Assembly: GCA_000503195.1 (NCBI GenBank)
Contig: AYSC01000011.1
Span: forward strand, 39,841-103,840
Origin: Blastomonas sp. CACIA14H2
GTDB taxonomy: Bacteria; Pseudomonadota; Alphaproteobacteria; Sphingomonadales; Sphingomonadaceae
Direction of reading: 5' to 3'
Length of the DNA: 64,000 nucleotides
Part shown: one piece after another, positions 26,098 to 35,040 of the stretch
Layout: each line of letters opens with the position of its first letter
Numbering within the stretch: the stretch's first letter is position 1
Program-made: the position numbers and the translations under genes
Notes under the pieces: generated by a model
Told to the model about the DNA's origin: nothing
Databases searched by the model: none
What the model saw: only the letters and a program-made list of their open reading frames with translations

Positions 26098-27252
26098 ATG
26101 CGCAAAGCCGAACGCAGGGAAGAAGAGGCTTCGGCCGACAGGACAAGGACCGCCAGGATGGTACCCCGCCGCCTCGCCGCCATGCTGATGAGCCTCCCCT
26201 TGCTGGCAGGCGCGCAACCGGCGGCCACGCCTGACCCGGCCGCCGAGATCGCGCGGCTGGCACCTCCCGCGCCCGACTATGCACTGGGCGAGAGCTGGGC
26301 ATCGGGCATCGGCTCTTCCGGCCCGGCCGATGCGGTGCCCGCGGGTGCATCGCCCGCGGCTGTCGATCCGGGAGTGGACGTGTTCTTCGTCCATCCGACG
26401 ACCGACATGAACCCGCAGCTGTGGAATGCCGATCCGCGCGATGCCACCGCCAATCGCTGGGTCGACGAAAGCAGCATCGCCCGGCAGGCCAGCGCGTTCA
26501 ACGGCTGCTGCCGCGTCTATGCGCCGCGCTATCGCGCCGCGACCTACAAGGCCATTCGCGACCCGGCGCATGGCAAGGCGGCCTATGCGCTGGCCTATGG
26601 CGATGTGGAGCGCGCGTTCGACTGGTTCATCGCCCATGTCAGCAAGGGCCGCCCGTTCATCATCGCCGGGCACAGCCAGGGGGCCAAGCATGTCGCCGAC
26701 CTGCTGGAACGGAGGATCGACAATGGCCCGCTGCATGCGCGCATGGTCGCTGCCTATATCATCGGCATCAACCTGGCCGAGGGCGATTTCGGGCGGAGGT
26801 TCAAGCATGCCCGGCCATGCGACCGGCCCGCCCAGACCGGCTGCGTGGTTCAGTGGAACGCGATTTCCGCCGATGCCGATCTCGCGCCGGTCGTCGCGGC
26901 CTTCGAGAAGACCTTCACCGATGTCCATGGCGACGTGCCGGGCAAGCAGATGCTGTGCGTGAACCCGGTGACGTTCGACCGCAGCCGCAGCCAGGCATCG
27001 TCCGAACAGGCCAGGGGTCTGGTGCCGGGCGATCCAGGCCCGGGACCGATGCAGCCGCTTCGCCCGCGCGCGGCGGCGGTGCGCTGCGAGCGCGGACTGG
27101 CGCTGGTCCGGACCTTGCCCGACGTGGTGGTCAAGGCGCTTCCAGGCGGCAGCCTGCATTACGCGGACATCGCGCTGTTCTATGAGGACATCCGCGCCAA
27201 CACGCGGCTGCGCGTCCAGGCGTGGCAAGCGGCGCACCGCCGCCGCCGCTGA
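26098..27252 (+). CDS. DUF3089 alpha/beta lipase-like protein, exported
   Basis: A 384-aa protein with an N-terminal signal (RRLAAMLMSLPLLAGAQPA, after a basic stretch). VFFVHPTT near residue 95 and Ser193 in GHSQGA match DUF3089, an alpha/beta-hydrolase subfamily annotated as lipase-like. The pair NGCCRVYAPRYR is also typical. A substrate ester outside the cytoplasm is likely. AGGA precedes the ATG by 8 bases. Second gene of the hydrolase pair. Confidence 0.88.
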   Translation: MRKAERREEEASADRTRTARMVPRRLAAMLMSLPLLAGAQPAATPDPAAEIARLAPPAPDYALGESWASGIGSSGPADAVPAGASPAAVDPGVDVFFVHPTTDMNPQLWNADPRDATANRWVDESSIARQASAFNGCCRVYAPRYRAATYKAIRDPAHGKAAYALAYGDVERAFDWFIAHVSKGRPFIIAGHSQGAKHVADLLERRIDNGPLHARMVAAYIIGINLAEGDFGRRFKHARPCDRPAQTGCVVQWNAISADADLAPVVAAFEKTFTDVHGDVPGKQMLCVNPVTFDRSRSQASSEQARGLVPGDPGPGPMQPLRPRAAAVRCERGLALVRTLPDVVVKALPGGSLHYADIALFYEDIRANTRLRVQAWQAAHRRRR

Positions 27253-27286
27253 CCATCGAAGCCACACAACCGCCCGTCAAGCGAAC

Positions 27287-27305
27287 CTATCCGCCCAGCG
27301 GATGG
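27287..27305. promoter_or_regulatory. Motif B operator-like site 9
   Basis: CCTATCCGCCCAGCGGATG with right-flank GC, 70 bases upstream of the MFS gene at 27375. The inverted halves TATCCGCC and GCGGATG are clear. Confidence 0.55.
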
Positions 27306-27374
27306 CAAATGGCATGCTATGGGTTTGTTTCGGGCAACATGGTCGTGTGCTGCAGGGCGACAGAAGGACCGGGC

Positions 27375-28628
27375 ATGCAGCAGACCTTGAACATGGACGC
27401 CGCCGGACAGGACGGTGAGTTCCGCCGCGGCTGGCCGATCCTGCTGGCGTCGCTGCTCGGCATCGGCTTCGGACTCGCCGCCGTCCCCTTCTATACAGCA
27501 GGCGTCTTCGCCCCGCATCTTGTCCACGAATTCGGCTGGTCGATCGGCCAGATCATGGGGGCGCTCACGCTGACCACGCTGGTGGTCATGATCGCTGCGC
27601 CGGTGGCGGGGATGATGTGCGACCGCTTCGGTACCCGGAAAGTCGCATCGCTGGCGCTCGCGGGCTTTGGCCTGTCGGTGCTGTCGCTCGCGGCGCTCGG
27701 ACCATCGCTGATCCAGTTCTATCTCTGCTGGGGTCTGGCGGCAGCGCTGGGCGCGGGCACGCTGCCGATCACCTATACGCGGACGGTGAACCGGTGGTTC
27801 GACCGGCACAGGGGCCTGGCGCTCGGCTTCGCGATGACGGGCACCGGGCTGTTCGGCATGATCAGCAAGCCGCTGCTCGCCTGGGTGATTGCAGACCATG
27901 GCTGGCGCGGCGGCTATGCTGCGCTGGGCACGCTGACGCTGCTGGTCGCGCTGCCGGCGACGCTTCTGCTCTTCCGCGAACCAGAGGAACGATCCGCACC
28001 AGGCGGGGCGCCGGCGGCCCCGGTCACCCCGCCATCGCTGCCCGGATTCTCGCGGGCCGAGGCGCTGAAGCAATGGCGTTTCTGGCTGATCGCGCTGATC
28101 CTCCTGCCCATTTCGTTCGGTCTGGCGGGCGCCGTTCCGAACCTCGAGCCGATCCTGCTCGACAAGGGTTTGGACCAGGCGACCATCCTCACGCTCACGC
28201 CGCTGGTGGGCTTCGCATCGATCTGCGGGCGACTGGTCGGCGGTTGGCTGCTCGACCGATTCTGGGCTCCCGGGGTAGCGTTCGTCCTGCTGGGCCTGCC
28301 GGCGGTGTCGTGCGTCATACTGGCGGGGGGCGATGTCGATCCGGGCATGATCCGTCTTGCCATCCTGCTGCTGGGATTCGCGCTGGGAATCGAATATGAC
28401 GTCGTCGCGTACCTCACCTCCCGCTATTTCGGAATGCGGGCCTATTCGGGGCTGTACGCGATCTTCTATGTCTGTTTTTCCACCGGCGCCGGGTTCGCGC
28501 CGCTGATCTTCGGCATCATCCGCGACGCGACCGGAGGATTTGCCGCTGCGCTCAACATTTCGGCGGTCCTGTTGCCGCTATGCGCTGCCTGTTTCCTGCT
28601 GCTGGGCAGATACCCGAAACTGGCTTGA
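27375..28628 (+). CDS. MFS transporter, monocarboxylate-type, copy 2
   Basis: A 417-aa permease with 12 hydrophobic segments (FYTAGVFAPHLVHEFGWS near the start, LLLGRYPKLA at the end). The end resembles LLLLLGRYPVLTEA in the copy at 50573, so these two are close paralogs serving the left and right halves. The ATG at 27375 follows AAGGA by 6 bases. An upstream motif B site points to substrate control. Substrate inferred to be an organic acid. Confidence 0.9.
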   Translation: MQQTLNMDAAGQDGEFRRGWPILLASLLGIGFGLAAVPFYTAGVFAPHLVHEFGWSIGQIMGALTLTTLVVMIAAPVAGMMCDRFGTRKVASLALAGFGLSVLSLAALGPSLIQFYLCWGLAAALGAGTLPITYTRTVNRWFDRHRGLALGFAMTGTGLFGMISKPLLAWVIADHGWRGGYAALGTLTLLVALPATLLLFREPEERSAPGGAPAAPVTPPSLPGFSRAEALKQWRFWLIALILLPISFGLAGAVPNLEPILLDKGLDQATILTLTPLVGFASICGRLVGGWLLDRFWAPGVAFVLLGLPAVSCVILAGGDVDPGMIRLAILLLGFALGIEYDVVAYLTSRYFGMRAYSGLYAIFYVCFSTGAGFAPLIFGIIRDATGGFAAALNISAVLLPLCAACFLLLGRYPKLA

Positions 28629-28633
28629 GCCGC

Positions 28634-28645
28634 TTGTCCGGACCC
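28634..28645. promoter_or_regulatory. Motif A-like site 2 (half-conserved)
   Basis: TTGTCCGGACCC, 39 bases before the GTG of the dehydrogenase at 28684. The left half and centre are exact, the right half is degenerate. Confidence 0.4.
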
Positions 28646-28683
28646 AGCACCATTGCCATCGACCGACCATCTAGGAGCCTGAT

Positions 28684-29697
28684 GTGAAAGCTTATCAACT
28701 CGGCCAGCAGAACGGGCTGGAATCGCTCACGCCGACGACGCGCCCGGACCCGGTGCCCGGGCCCGGCGAGGCGGTGCTCAAGGTCCGCCTTGTCTGTCTG
28801 AACAACCGCGACCTGCAGATCCTGCAAGGCCGCTATGGCGCGAAAAAGGCCGAGGACCGGATTCCGTTTTCCGAAGGTGTGGGCGAGGTTGTGGCGCTTG
28901 GCGAAGGCGCGACCGGTATCGCGATCGGCGACCGCGCGGTGCTGGCGCATTTCGTGTCCTGGATCGATGGCGCATTCGACATGCGCTATTTCGGCCCCGA
29001 TCTTGGCACCAACCTCGATGGCTGGATGGCCGAATATGTGAAGGTCCCCGCCGCCGCGCTGGTCAGGGTGCCCGATTCCACGACCGACGAGCAGGCGGCG
29101 CCGCTGGCGGCCGCCACGCTGACGGCCTGGCACGCGGTGGTCGAGACCGGCCAGGTGCGCGCGGGCGATCTGGTGCTCGCGCTGGGCACCGGCGGCGTGG
29201 CGATGGCGGCGCTGCAGGTCGCCAAGGCGAACGGCGCGTTCGTCGCCATCACCTCGTCGAGCGATGCCAAGCTGGAGGCCGCGCGCAAGCTGGGCGCGGA
29301 TTATGCCGTCAACTATGCCACCCACCCCGACTGGGCCGCCGAACTGCAGCGCCAGACCGGCGGGCGCGGCGCCGATATCGTGGTCGAGACCGGCGGGCAG
29401 CACACCCTGCCGCAATCGATCAACGCCTGTGCGGTGAACGCCCGCATCGTCATCATAGGCGTCGGCTCGGCCGATGGCCCGCTGCCCAATTATGGCAGCA
29501 TCATCGGCAAGAACATCACGCTGAAGGGCATTGCGGAGGGCAGCCGGGCGATGCTGGTGCGGATGATCCGCGCGATGGAGGCGACGGGCTTTGCCCCCGT
29601 GATCGACCGCGTGTTCGATTTCGATCAGGCGCTTGAGGCATGCCGCTATCTCGAGTCCGGTTCGCATCTGGGCAAGGTGCTGATCCGGGTCGGGTGA
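28684..29697 (+). CDS. MDR-family zinc-type alcohol dehydrogenase / quinone oxidoreductase, copy 2
   Basis: A 337-aa medium-chain dehydrogenase. GTGGVAMAALQVAKANG is the nucleotide-binding motif and SEGVGEVVALGEGATGI the catalytic-domain signature. GTG start at 28684, with AGGAGC 5-10 bases before. It oxidises an alcohol or reduces an enone with NAD(P)H. It is convergent with the LeuD-like gene; between them a GCCGTCCGGACGGGC hairpin may stop transcription. Only about family-level similarity to 17734. Confidence 0.9.
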   Translation: MKAYQLGQQNGLESLTPTTRPDPVPGPGEAVLKVRLVCLNNRDLQILQGRYGAKKAEDRIPFSEGVGEVVALGEGATGIAIGDRAVLAHFVSWIDGAFDMRYFGPDLGTNLDGWMAEYVKVPAAALVRVPDSTTDEQAAPLAAATLTAWHAVVETGQVRAGDLVLALGTGGVAMAALQVAKANGAFVAITSSSDAKLEAARKLGADYAVNYATHPDWAAELQRQTGGRGADIVVETGGQHTLPQSINACAVNARIVIIGVGSADGPLPNYGSIIGKNITLKGIAEGSRAMLVRMIRAMEATGFAPVIDRVFDFDQALEACRYLESGSHLGKVLIRVG

Positions 29698-29760
29698 GCC
29701 GGGCCCAGCGCGATCGTTTCGCCGTCCGGACGGGCTCGATGCCCTCCGGCGGCCTGCGCC

Positions 29761-30324
29761 TCAGCGCCAGAGCCAGGGCTGGGTCTGGCGCTGGCGGGCC
29801 TCGAAAGCTTCGATCGCCTCGCCGTCGCGTGCCAGGATCGATGCCGTCTCGTCCCAGCCGTTGAGCAGCGCCTGGCGCTGCGGCTCGGGAATGGCGAAGC
29901 CTACCGGCGCCGCTTCGCCCGCCTGCACTGTGCAGCCGTGCAGATCGACGGTGAAGACATTGCCTGCCTGCGCGCTCCGGTGCAGCCCTTCCACCGTCTC
30001 TCGGTCCAGCACCACCGGCAGCACGCCGTTGCGCAGGCAATTGCTCGCGAAGATCTCGCCAAAGCCCGGCGCGATCACGCAGCGCACGCCTGCCCCCAGC
30101 AGCGCCCAGACCGCCTGCTCGCGGCTCGACCCGCAGCCGAAATTCGCGCCTGCGACCAGCACCGGCGCGCCGCCCAGATCGAGCTTGCGATCTGCAAAGG
30201 CATAGGCCCCCAGCCCCTCGCGCGCGGTGATCGTCAAAAAGCGCGCGGGGTAGATGACATCGGTGTCGATATTATCCTCGTCCAGGCTGAATGCCGGACC
30301 GGTGACGCGGGTGAACGGCTCCAT
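29761..30324 (-). CDS. Aconitase-superfamily small subunit (LeuD-like), copy 1
   Basis: A 187-aa swivel-domain subunit. DEDNIDTDVIYPARF and GANFGCGSSREQAVWAL are the family signatures. It pairs with the large subunit, whose stop overlaps this ATG by one base. In leucine synthesis such pairs are isopropylmalate isomerase, but the catabolic setting and a second LeuCD pair 5 kb away point to a hydratase for another alkylated dicarboxylate (citraconate, dimethylmaleate or homoaconitate-like). Last gene of the long minus-strand operon. Confidence 0.9.
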   Translation of the reverse strand: MEPFTRVTGPAFSLDEDNIDTDVIYPARFLTITAREGLGAYAFADRKLDLGGAPVLVAGANFGCGSSREQAVWALLGAGVRCVIAPGFGEIFASNCLRNGVLPVVLDRETVEGLHRSAQAGNVFTVDLHGCTVQAGEAAPVGFAIPEPQRQALLNGWDETASILARDGEAIEAFEARQRQTQPWLWR

Positions 30325-31730
30325 CAGCCCTGCCCCATCAGCGTGCGCACATCGGCAATATGCCCCGTGATCGCCGCGGCGGCGGCGCTCGCCGGGCTCA
30401 TCAGATGCGTGCGCCCGCCCTGGCCCTGCCGTCCTTCGAAATTGCGGTTGCTGGTCGAGGCGCAGCGCTCGCCCGGAGCGAGCCGGTCGTCGTTCATCGC
30501 CACGCACATCGAGCAGCCCGCGTCGCGCCATTCGAACCCGGCGGCGCGGAAGATGTCGGCCAGCCCCTCGGCCTCGGCCTGGGCCCTGGTCGCAGCCGAT
30601 CCGGGCACCACCATCGCGCGCACCCCGGGCGAGACCGTGCGGCCCGTTGCGACCCGTGCGGCGATGCGCAGATCCTCGATCCGCGAATTGGTGCACGATC
30701 CGATGAATACCCGGTCGATGGCGATCTCGAACAGCTTCATGCCGGGTTCGAGCCCCATATAGGCGAGCGCGCGGACGATGCGGTCGCGTTCTCCGGTTGC
30801 GGCGAGCGCGGGATCCGGCACGTGCTCGCCCACCGGCGCGCCCTGATCCGGGCTGGTGCCCCAGGTGACATGGGGATCAAGCGCCGAGACATCGAGCGTC
30901 TCGATGCGGTCGAATTCGGCGTCGCTATCGCTGGCAAGGCCCTTCCAGTGGCGAACCGCCTTGTCCCAGTCGACGCCCTTCGGCGTTCCGGGACGGCCTT
31001 CGAGATAGGCAAAGGTCACGTCATCGGGTGCGACCAGGCCGATGCGACTCCCGGCTTCGATGGTCATGTTGCACAAGGTCATGCGCCCGGCCATGTCCAT
31101 CGCGGCGATCGCCGGCCCTGCATACTCGACCGCAAAGCCGCGCGCGCCGTCCGCTCCGATCCGCGCGATCAGCGCCAGCGCAACATCCTTGGCCGAGACC
31201 CAACCGGGCAGCGTCCCCACCAGCTCGACCCGCATGGTTTTCGCGCGCTTCTGCACCAGGCACTGGCTCGCCATGACGGTGCCGCATTCGCTCGCGCCGA
31301 TGCCGAAGGCGAGCGCGCCGAACGCCCCATGCGTGGTGGTGTGGCTGTCGCCGCAGACCAGGGTGATGCCCGGTAGGGTAAAGCCCTGTTCGGGGCCGAT
31401 GACATGGACGATGCCGTGCCCTTCGCCGGTCAGCGCATGATAGCGCACGCCGAAGTCGCGGGCATTGGCTTCGAGCTCTGCCACCTGCGCCGCTGCCACC
31501 GGATCGGTGGGCGCGCCATCGCGGCCCCGGGTGGGCACGGCATGATCCGCAACCGCGAGATGCGTTTCGGGTCGGCGCAGCCCCCTGCCCGCTTCGCCCA
31601 GTGCGCGAAAGGCCTGCGGGCTGCTGACCTCGTGCACCAGCTGCCGGTCGATATAGAGCAGGTCTTCGCCATTCTCGCCGGGGCGGACGATATGCGCATC
31701 CCACAGCTTGTCGTAGAGCGTGCCCCCCAT
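30324..31730 (-). CDS. Aconitase-superfamily large subunit (LeuC-like), copy 1
   Basis: A 468-aa [4Fe-4S] hydro-lyase subunit. [31 protein letters not shown] and GCSMC supply the active-site and cluster cysteines. It forms a heterodimer with the LeuD-like protein next to it. The reaction is reversible hydration/dehydration of a substituted malate or maleate. The ATG at 31730 lies 7 bases past the cytochrome c stop, so it shares that transcript. The second copy (35634) is clearly divergent, suggesting different substrates. Confidence 0.92.
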   Translation of the reverse strand: MGGTLYDKLWDAHIVRPGENGEDLLYIDRQLVHEVSSPQAFRALGEAGRGLRRPETHLAVADHAVPTRGRDGAPTDPVAAAQVAELEANARDFGVRYHALTGEGHGIVHVIGPEQGFTLPGITLVCGDSHTTTHGAFGALAFGIGASECGTVMASQCLVQKRAKTMRVELVGTLPGWVSAKDVALALIARIGADGARGFAVEYAGPAIAAMDMAGRMTLCNMTIEAGSRIGLVAPDDVTFAYLEGRPGTPKGVDWDKAVRHWKGLASDSDAEFDRIETLDVSALDPHVTWGTSPDQGAPVGEHVPDPALAATGERDRIVRALAYMGLEPGMKLFEIAIDRVFIGSCTNSRIEDLRIAARVATGRTVSPGVRAMVVPGSAATRAQAEAEGLADIFRAAGFEWRDAGCSMCVAMNDDRLAPGERCASTSNRNFEGRQGQGGRTHLMSPASAAAAAITGHIADVRTLMGQG

Positions 31731-31737
31731 TGCCGGG

Positions 31738-32124
31738 TCAGGGGGTCGGTTTCTTGAGATAGGCGATCAGCGCCTTGCGCTCCTCGGGCTTGGTGAGCCC
31801 GGCAAAGGCCATGGTCGTGCCCGGCACCACCGATTGCGGCCGCTGGAGCCATTTGTCGAGCGTCGCCTCGTTCCAGACGATATTCGCGCCCTTCATCGCG
31901 GGAGAGTAGCCGAAGCCGGCGACGCTGCCGGACTTGCGCCCGACAATCCCCTGAAGATGCGGGCCGACCTTGCCGGGGGCCTTGGCAGAGACCGTATGGC
32001 AGGCGGTGCAGCGCAGGAACAGGCGCTTGCCGAGCGCCGTATCATCCTTGGCCGGGGCGGCCAGGGCGGCATTGCTGGTGGCGGTAAGCGCCAGAAGGAT
32101 CGCGGAACGAAGCAGGGCTTTCAT
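31738..32124 (-). CDS. Class I cytochrome c
   Basis: A 128-aa periplasmic monoheme cytochrome. A signal peptide ([20 protein letters not shown]) is followed by the heme site CTACH near residue 40, [13 protein letters not shown], and the axial Met region ([13 protein letters not shown]). It is a plausible electron acceptor for the FAD oxidases or membrane M1 proteins here. The ATG at 32124 opens after a near-perfect hairpin and a motif B site, so cytochrome c plus LeuCD may have their own promoter inside the operon. Confidence 0.93.
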   Translation of the reverse strand: MKALLRSAILLALTATSNAALAAPAKDDTALGKRLFLRCTACHTVSAKAPGKVGPHLQGIVGRKSGSVAGFGYSPAMKGANIVWNEATLDKWLQRPQSVVPGTTMAFAGLTKPEERKALIAYLKKPTP

Positions 32125-32147
32125 CGAATATCTCGCATCGAAAATGG

Positions 32148-32175
32148 ATGCCCCGTTGTTGCAACGACGGGGCAT
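32148..32175. promoter_or_regulatory. 28-bp near-perfect inverted repeat upstream of cytochrome c
   Basis: ATGCCCCGT, GTTGCAAC and ACGGGGCAT form a 28-bp palindrome with a single mismatched pair, 23 bases from the cytochrome c start. It could be a terminator for the upstream VOC transcript (TTTTC follows on the minus strand) or an operator. Confidence 0.5.
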
Positions 32176-32197
32176 GCCGACAGTCCCCCGGTAACGG

Positions 32198-32218
32198 ATT
32201 GACCACCAGTCGGACAAT
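32198..32218. promoter_or_regulatory. Motif B operator-like site 10
   Basis: On the minus strand TTGTCCGACTGGTGGTCAAT, matching the TCCRCC-NGN-YGGTCAA variant of sites 3 and 8. It lies about 75 bases upstream of cytochrome c. It would place cytochrome c and LeuCD copy 1 under the left-half regulator although they sit in the middle operon. Confidence 0.45.
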
Positions 32219-32267
32219 GGCCTCTTGCATCGGGCGGCCCCCGCTGCGCGGTCGTGCGGTGCGATGC

Positions 32268-32939
32268 CTATTTCAGGATCTGGTTCATCTCGATCAATGT
32301 GCCGTCGGGGTCGAAGAAATTGCACCCGCGCACCCGGATGACCGGCCCGCCGTTGCGACCGGGATATTCCTGCATGCGCGGCGGCGCGGTCATGGTGACG
32401 CCCGGGACCTTCGCAGCGGCGGCGCAGCGGCCGTCGACATCGTCGGTGTTCATCACGATGACATGCCCGCCCGGACCCATCCGTTTGGGATACGGCCCCG
32501 GATCGGGCAGCGGCGGATCGACCCATTGCATCAGCCCGATCCAGCCGATGAACGGATCGTTCGAATTGAGCAGCACCAGCCGCGCCTTGGCGCCCGGCTC
32601 GCCCGCGGGCAGCGCAACGCCGCTCGTCTCGACCACGGTATCGTAATTGACCCTGAGCCCCACGACATCGCGATAGAGCTTCAGCGAGGCCTCCATGTCG
32701 CGCACGATCAGCGTGACGCGGCGGATATCGGTGGGCAGGCGCTCGGAAGGCGCCTCGACGCCGGGCGCGCTGGTGGCGGGGCGGTCCTGCGCGTGGGCGG
32801 GGATGGTGGCAAGGACAGTGATCAGTGGAATGAGCCAGCCCGTTTTCCGGCGAAAGCCGGAATCCAGAGCAGCTGAGTGCAACCTCGCCCTGGACTCCGG
32901 CTTGCGCCGGAGAACGGTGAAGCTTGTTGTCTTGCCCAT
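32268..32939 (-). CDS. VOC/glyoxalase-fold protein with repeat-derived N-terminus
   Basis: A 223-aa protein. The C-terminal two thirds are one VOC module (RRVTLIVRDMEASLKLYRDVVG, then FFDPDGTLIEMNQ). The sequence before a hydrophobic export-like segment (GWLIPLITVLATIPAHA) is encoded by a palindromic repeat (32844-32914), so the usual signal-peptide start has been pushed apart. The ATG at 32939 shares one base with the stop of the CoA transferase. VOC proteins include dioxygenases, epimerases and lyases; only a structural assignment is possible. It may be exported if the displaced signal still works. Confidence 0.8.
   Translation of the reverse strand: MGKTTSFTVLRRKPESRARLHSAALDSGFRRKTGWLIPLITVLATIPAHAQDRPATSAPGVEAPSERLPTDIRRVTLIVRDMEASLKLYRDVVGLRVNYDTVVETSGVALPAGEPGAKARLVLLNSNDPFIGWIGLMQWVDPPLPDPGPYPKRMGPGGHVIVMNTDDVDGRCAAAAKVPGVTMTAPPRMQEYPGRNGGPVIRVRGCNFFDPDGTLIEMNQILK
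32844..32914. repeat. Palindromic intergenic-type repeat inside the VOC gene
   Basis: CCGGCGAAAGCCGGAATCCA and, inverted, TGGACTCCGGCTTGCGCCGG form a 71-base element with two hairpins. Such 'CCGG-AAAG-CCGG' repeats usually lie between genes in sphingomonads. Here it is in frame and supplies residues such as LRRKPESR and LDSGFRRK. Confidence 0.7.
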
Positions 32940-34126
32940 CACCCGTCTCCCTCGACCGCCCCGCTTTCGAGCAGCGCCGCAATCCGCGCCTCGTCATAGC
33001 CCAGCGCCGCCAGCACCGCCTTCGTATCCGCTCCGGCATTCGGCAGCACCGCCTCGCCGCCGGGGCGCGCACCACCCATCTCGATCGGCAGCGTCGGCAG
33101 CATGGTCGCGCGGCCATCGGCGAGCGTCACCGGCTCGAGCCCGCCGCTCGCGAGCAGATGCGGATCGTCGAACATGTCCTCGGGTCGTCCGATCGGCGCG
33201 AAGGGCAGACCCGTGCCCTCCAGCTTCGCGATCAGGTCGTCGCGCGTCCAGGTTTTCACCAGGTCGCGGATTTGCGGCATGATGCGGTCGCGCGCCAGCA
33301 CGCGCGCGGTATTCTCGCGGATGCTCTCGTCCGCCCAGAGATCGTCGAGCCCGAACAGCGCGCAGAATTTCTCCCACAGCGCGTCGGTGACGACGCCGAT
33401 GAAGATCGGCTTGTCGTCGGCGGTCTCGAACACGTCGTAGATCGCCCAGGCGCTGATCCGCGCGGGCATGGGGGCGGCCGGTTTTCCGGTCACCGCGAGC
33501 TGCGCCATGTGCTGGCCGATCAGGTAGATCGTCGTCTCGAACAGCGAGCTTTGCACCTTCTGCCCGCGACCGGTGCGGTGCCGTTCCTCGACCGCCGCGA
33601 GGATCGCGATCACGCCGAACATGCCGCCGGTGACATCGATGACGCTGGAACCTGCGCGCAAGGGGCGTCCCGGCGGACCGGTCATGTACGCAAGCCCCCC
33701 CATCATCTGCGCCACCTCGTCCAATGCGGTGCGCTCTTCATAGGGGCCGGGGAGGAAGCCCTTCTCGCTGCAATAGATCAGCCGCGGATTGGCCTCGCTC
33801 AGCGCCTCGTAGCCCAAGCCCAGCCGGTCCATCGCGCCAGGGCGATAATTCTCGATCAGGATATCGGCCCCGGCGGCCAGATCGCGCGCGACCGCCAGCC
33901 CATCCGCCGACTTGAGGTCGAGACAGATGCTCGCCTTGTGGCGGTTGTACATCGGGAAATAGCCCGCGCCCGATCCGATCAGCCGCCGCGTGCGGTCGCC
34001 GCCGATCGGCTCGACGCGCACCACTTCCGCGCCGAGCGAGGCGAGGATCGCGCCTACTGCCGGGCCCATCACCATATGCGTGAATTCGACGACCTTCAGG
34101 TTCTTGAGCGGTTGCGGGCCGGTCAT
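32939..34126 (-). CDS. Class III CoA transferase (CaiB/BaiF), copy 1
   Basis: A 395-aa family III CoA transferase. VVEFTHMVMGPAVGAILASLGAEVVRVEP is the CoA-binding N-terminus (split here: VVEFTHMVMGP and ASLGAEVVRVEP), and the catalytic Asp lies in RTALDEVAQMM. It activates a carboxylate by moving CoA from succinyl-CoA or similar. The start overlaps the upstream lyase stop (ATGA), so activation and cleavage steps are coupled. Paralogs at 61678 and 62884. Confidence 0.93.
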   Translation of the reverse strand: MTGPQPLKNLKVVEFTHMVMGPAVGAILASLGAEVVRVEPIGGDRTRRLIGSGAGYFPMYNRHKASICLDLKSADGLAVARDLAAGADILIENYRPGAMDRLGLGYEALSEANPRLIYCSEKGFLPGPYEERTALDEVAQMMGGLAYMTGPPGRPLRAGSSVIDVTGGMFGVIAILAAVEERHRTGRGQKVQSSLFETTIYLIGQHMAQLAVTGKPAAPMPARISAWAIYDVFETADDKPIFIGVVTDALWEKFCALFGLDDLWADESIRENTARVLARDRIMPQIRDLVKTWTRDDLIAKLEGTGLPFAPIGRPEDMFDDPHLLASGGLEPVTLADGRATMLPTLPIEMGGARPGGEAVLPNAGADTKAVLAALGYDEARIAALLESGAVEGDG

Positions 34127-35040
34127 GCTGCTTTCCCTTCAAATCCCAGCGGAAGCCCCGCATCGGGGGTGAAGCCGTAAAGCGGTTCGCCCGGCAGCGC
34201 CTCGGCCACGATGGCGCGCACCTCGAGCAAGGCCTCGAGATCGATTCCCGTATCCACCCCCATCGCCTCGAGCATGAACACCAGATCCTCGGTCACGATA
34301 TTGCCCGAGGCCCCCGGCGCGAACGGACAGCCGCCCAGCCCGCCGAGCGAGGCATCGAGCGTGGTGATCCCCTCGTCGAGCCCAGCCAGCGCATTGGCGA
34401 GCCCGAGCCCGCGCGTGTTGTGGAGGTGCAGCGTCGTCATCTTGTCCGCGCCGACCTCGGCCTTCACCGCGCGCACCAGGCGCCGGACCTGCGCCGGATT
34501 GGCATAGCCGGTGGTGTCCGAAAGGCTGAATTCCTGCGCGCCCGCCTCGGCCGATGCGGCTGCGAGCCGCACGACCTGGTCCTCGTCGACCGGGCCTTCC
34601 ATCGTGCAGCCGAACGCGGTCGAAAGCCCAACGGCGAAATGTACGCCCGCTTCCTTCGCGAGCCCGGCGATACCTGCGATCTCCTCGAGCATCTGGGCAT
34701 GGCTCTTGCGCACATTCTTGAGGCTGTGCGTCTCTGACATCGAGAACGGGATCGAGATGGCATGCGCGCCCGCCTCGATGGCGCGTGCCGCGCCTTTGGC
34801 ATTGGGCACCAAGGCGACGACATTGAGGCCCGGAATGGTGCGCGCAAAGGCCACGATCTCGGCGCTATCGGCCATTTGCGGCAACAGGCTGGGGGGCACG
34901 AAACTGCCTACCTCGATCTCGCGCACCCCGGCGGCGGCCTCGGCGGCGATCCAGCGCTTCTTGGCGTCGCTCGGCATCACCCGGTCGATGCTCTGCAACC
35001 CGTCGCGCGGGCCGACTTCGCTGATGAGAATGTCAGGCAT
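34123..35040 (-). CDS. HMG-CoA lyase-like enzyme (HMGL family)
   Basis: A 305-aa TIM-barrel lyase. SEVGPRDGLQS at residues 7-17, VEIGSF-like IEVGSFVPP, the metal-binding HLHNTRGLG and GGLGGCPFAPGASGN (with the catalytic Cys) are all present. It cleaves 3-hydroxy-3-methylglutaryl-CoA or a related tertiary 3-hydroxyacyl-CoA to acetyl-CoA plus a keto acid. Next to a CoA transferase it may cleave a citramalyl- or HMG-type thioester. Overlaps LeuD copy 2 by 8 bases. Confidence 0.92.
   Translation of the reverse strand: MPDILISEVGPRDGLQSIDRVMPSDAKKRWIAAEAAAGVREIEVGSFVPPSLLPQMADSAEIVAFARTIPGLNVVALVPNAKGAARAIEAGAHAISIPFSMSETHSLKNVRKSHAQMLEEIAGIAGLAKEAGVHFAVGLSTAFGCTMEGPVDEDQVVRLAAASAEAGAQEFSLSDTTGYANPAQVRRLVRAVKAEVGADKMTTLHLHNTRGLGLANALAGLDEGITTLDASLGGLGGCPFAPGASGNIVTEDLVFMLEAMGVDTGIDLEALLEVRAIVAEALPGEPLYGFTPDAGLPLGFEGKAA

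Noticed and set aside
29700..29760. GCCGTCCGGACGGGC as another motif A operator
   Set aside because: It lies between the ends of two convergent genes with no start nearby; a terminator hairpin is more likely.
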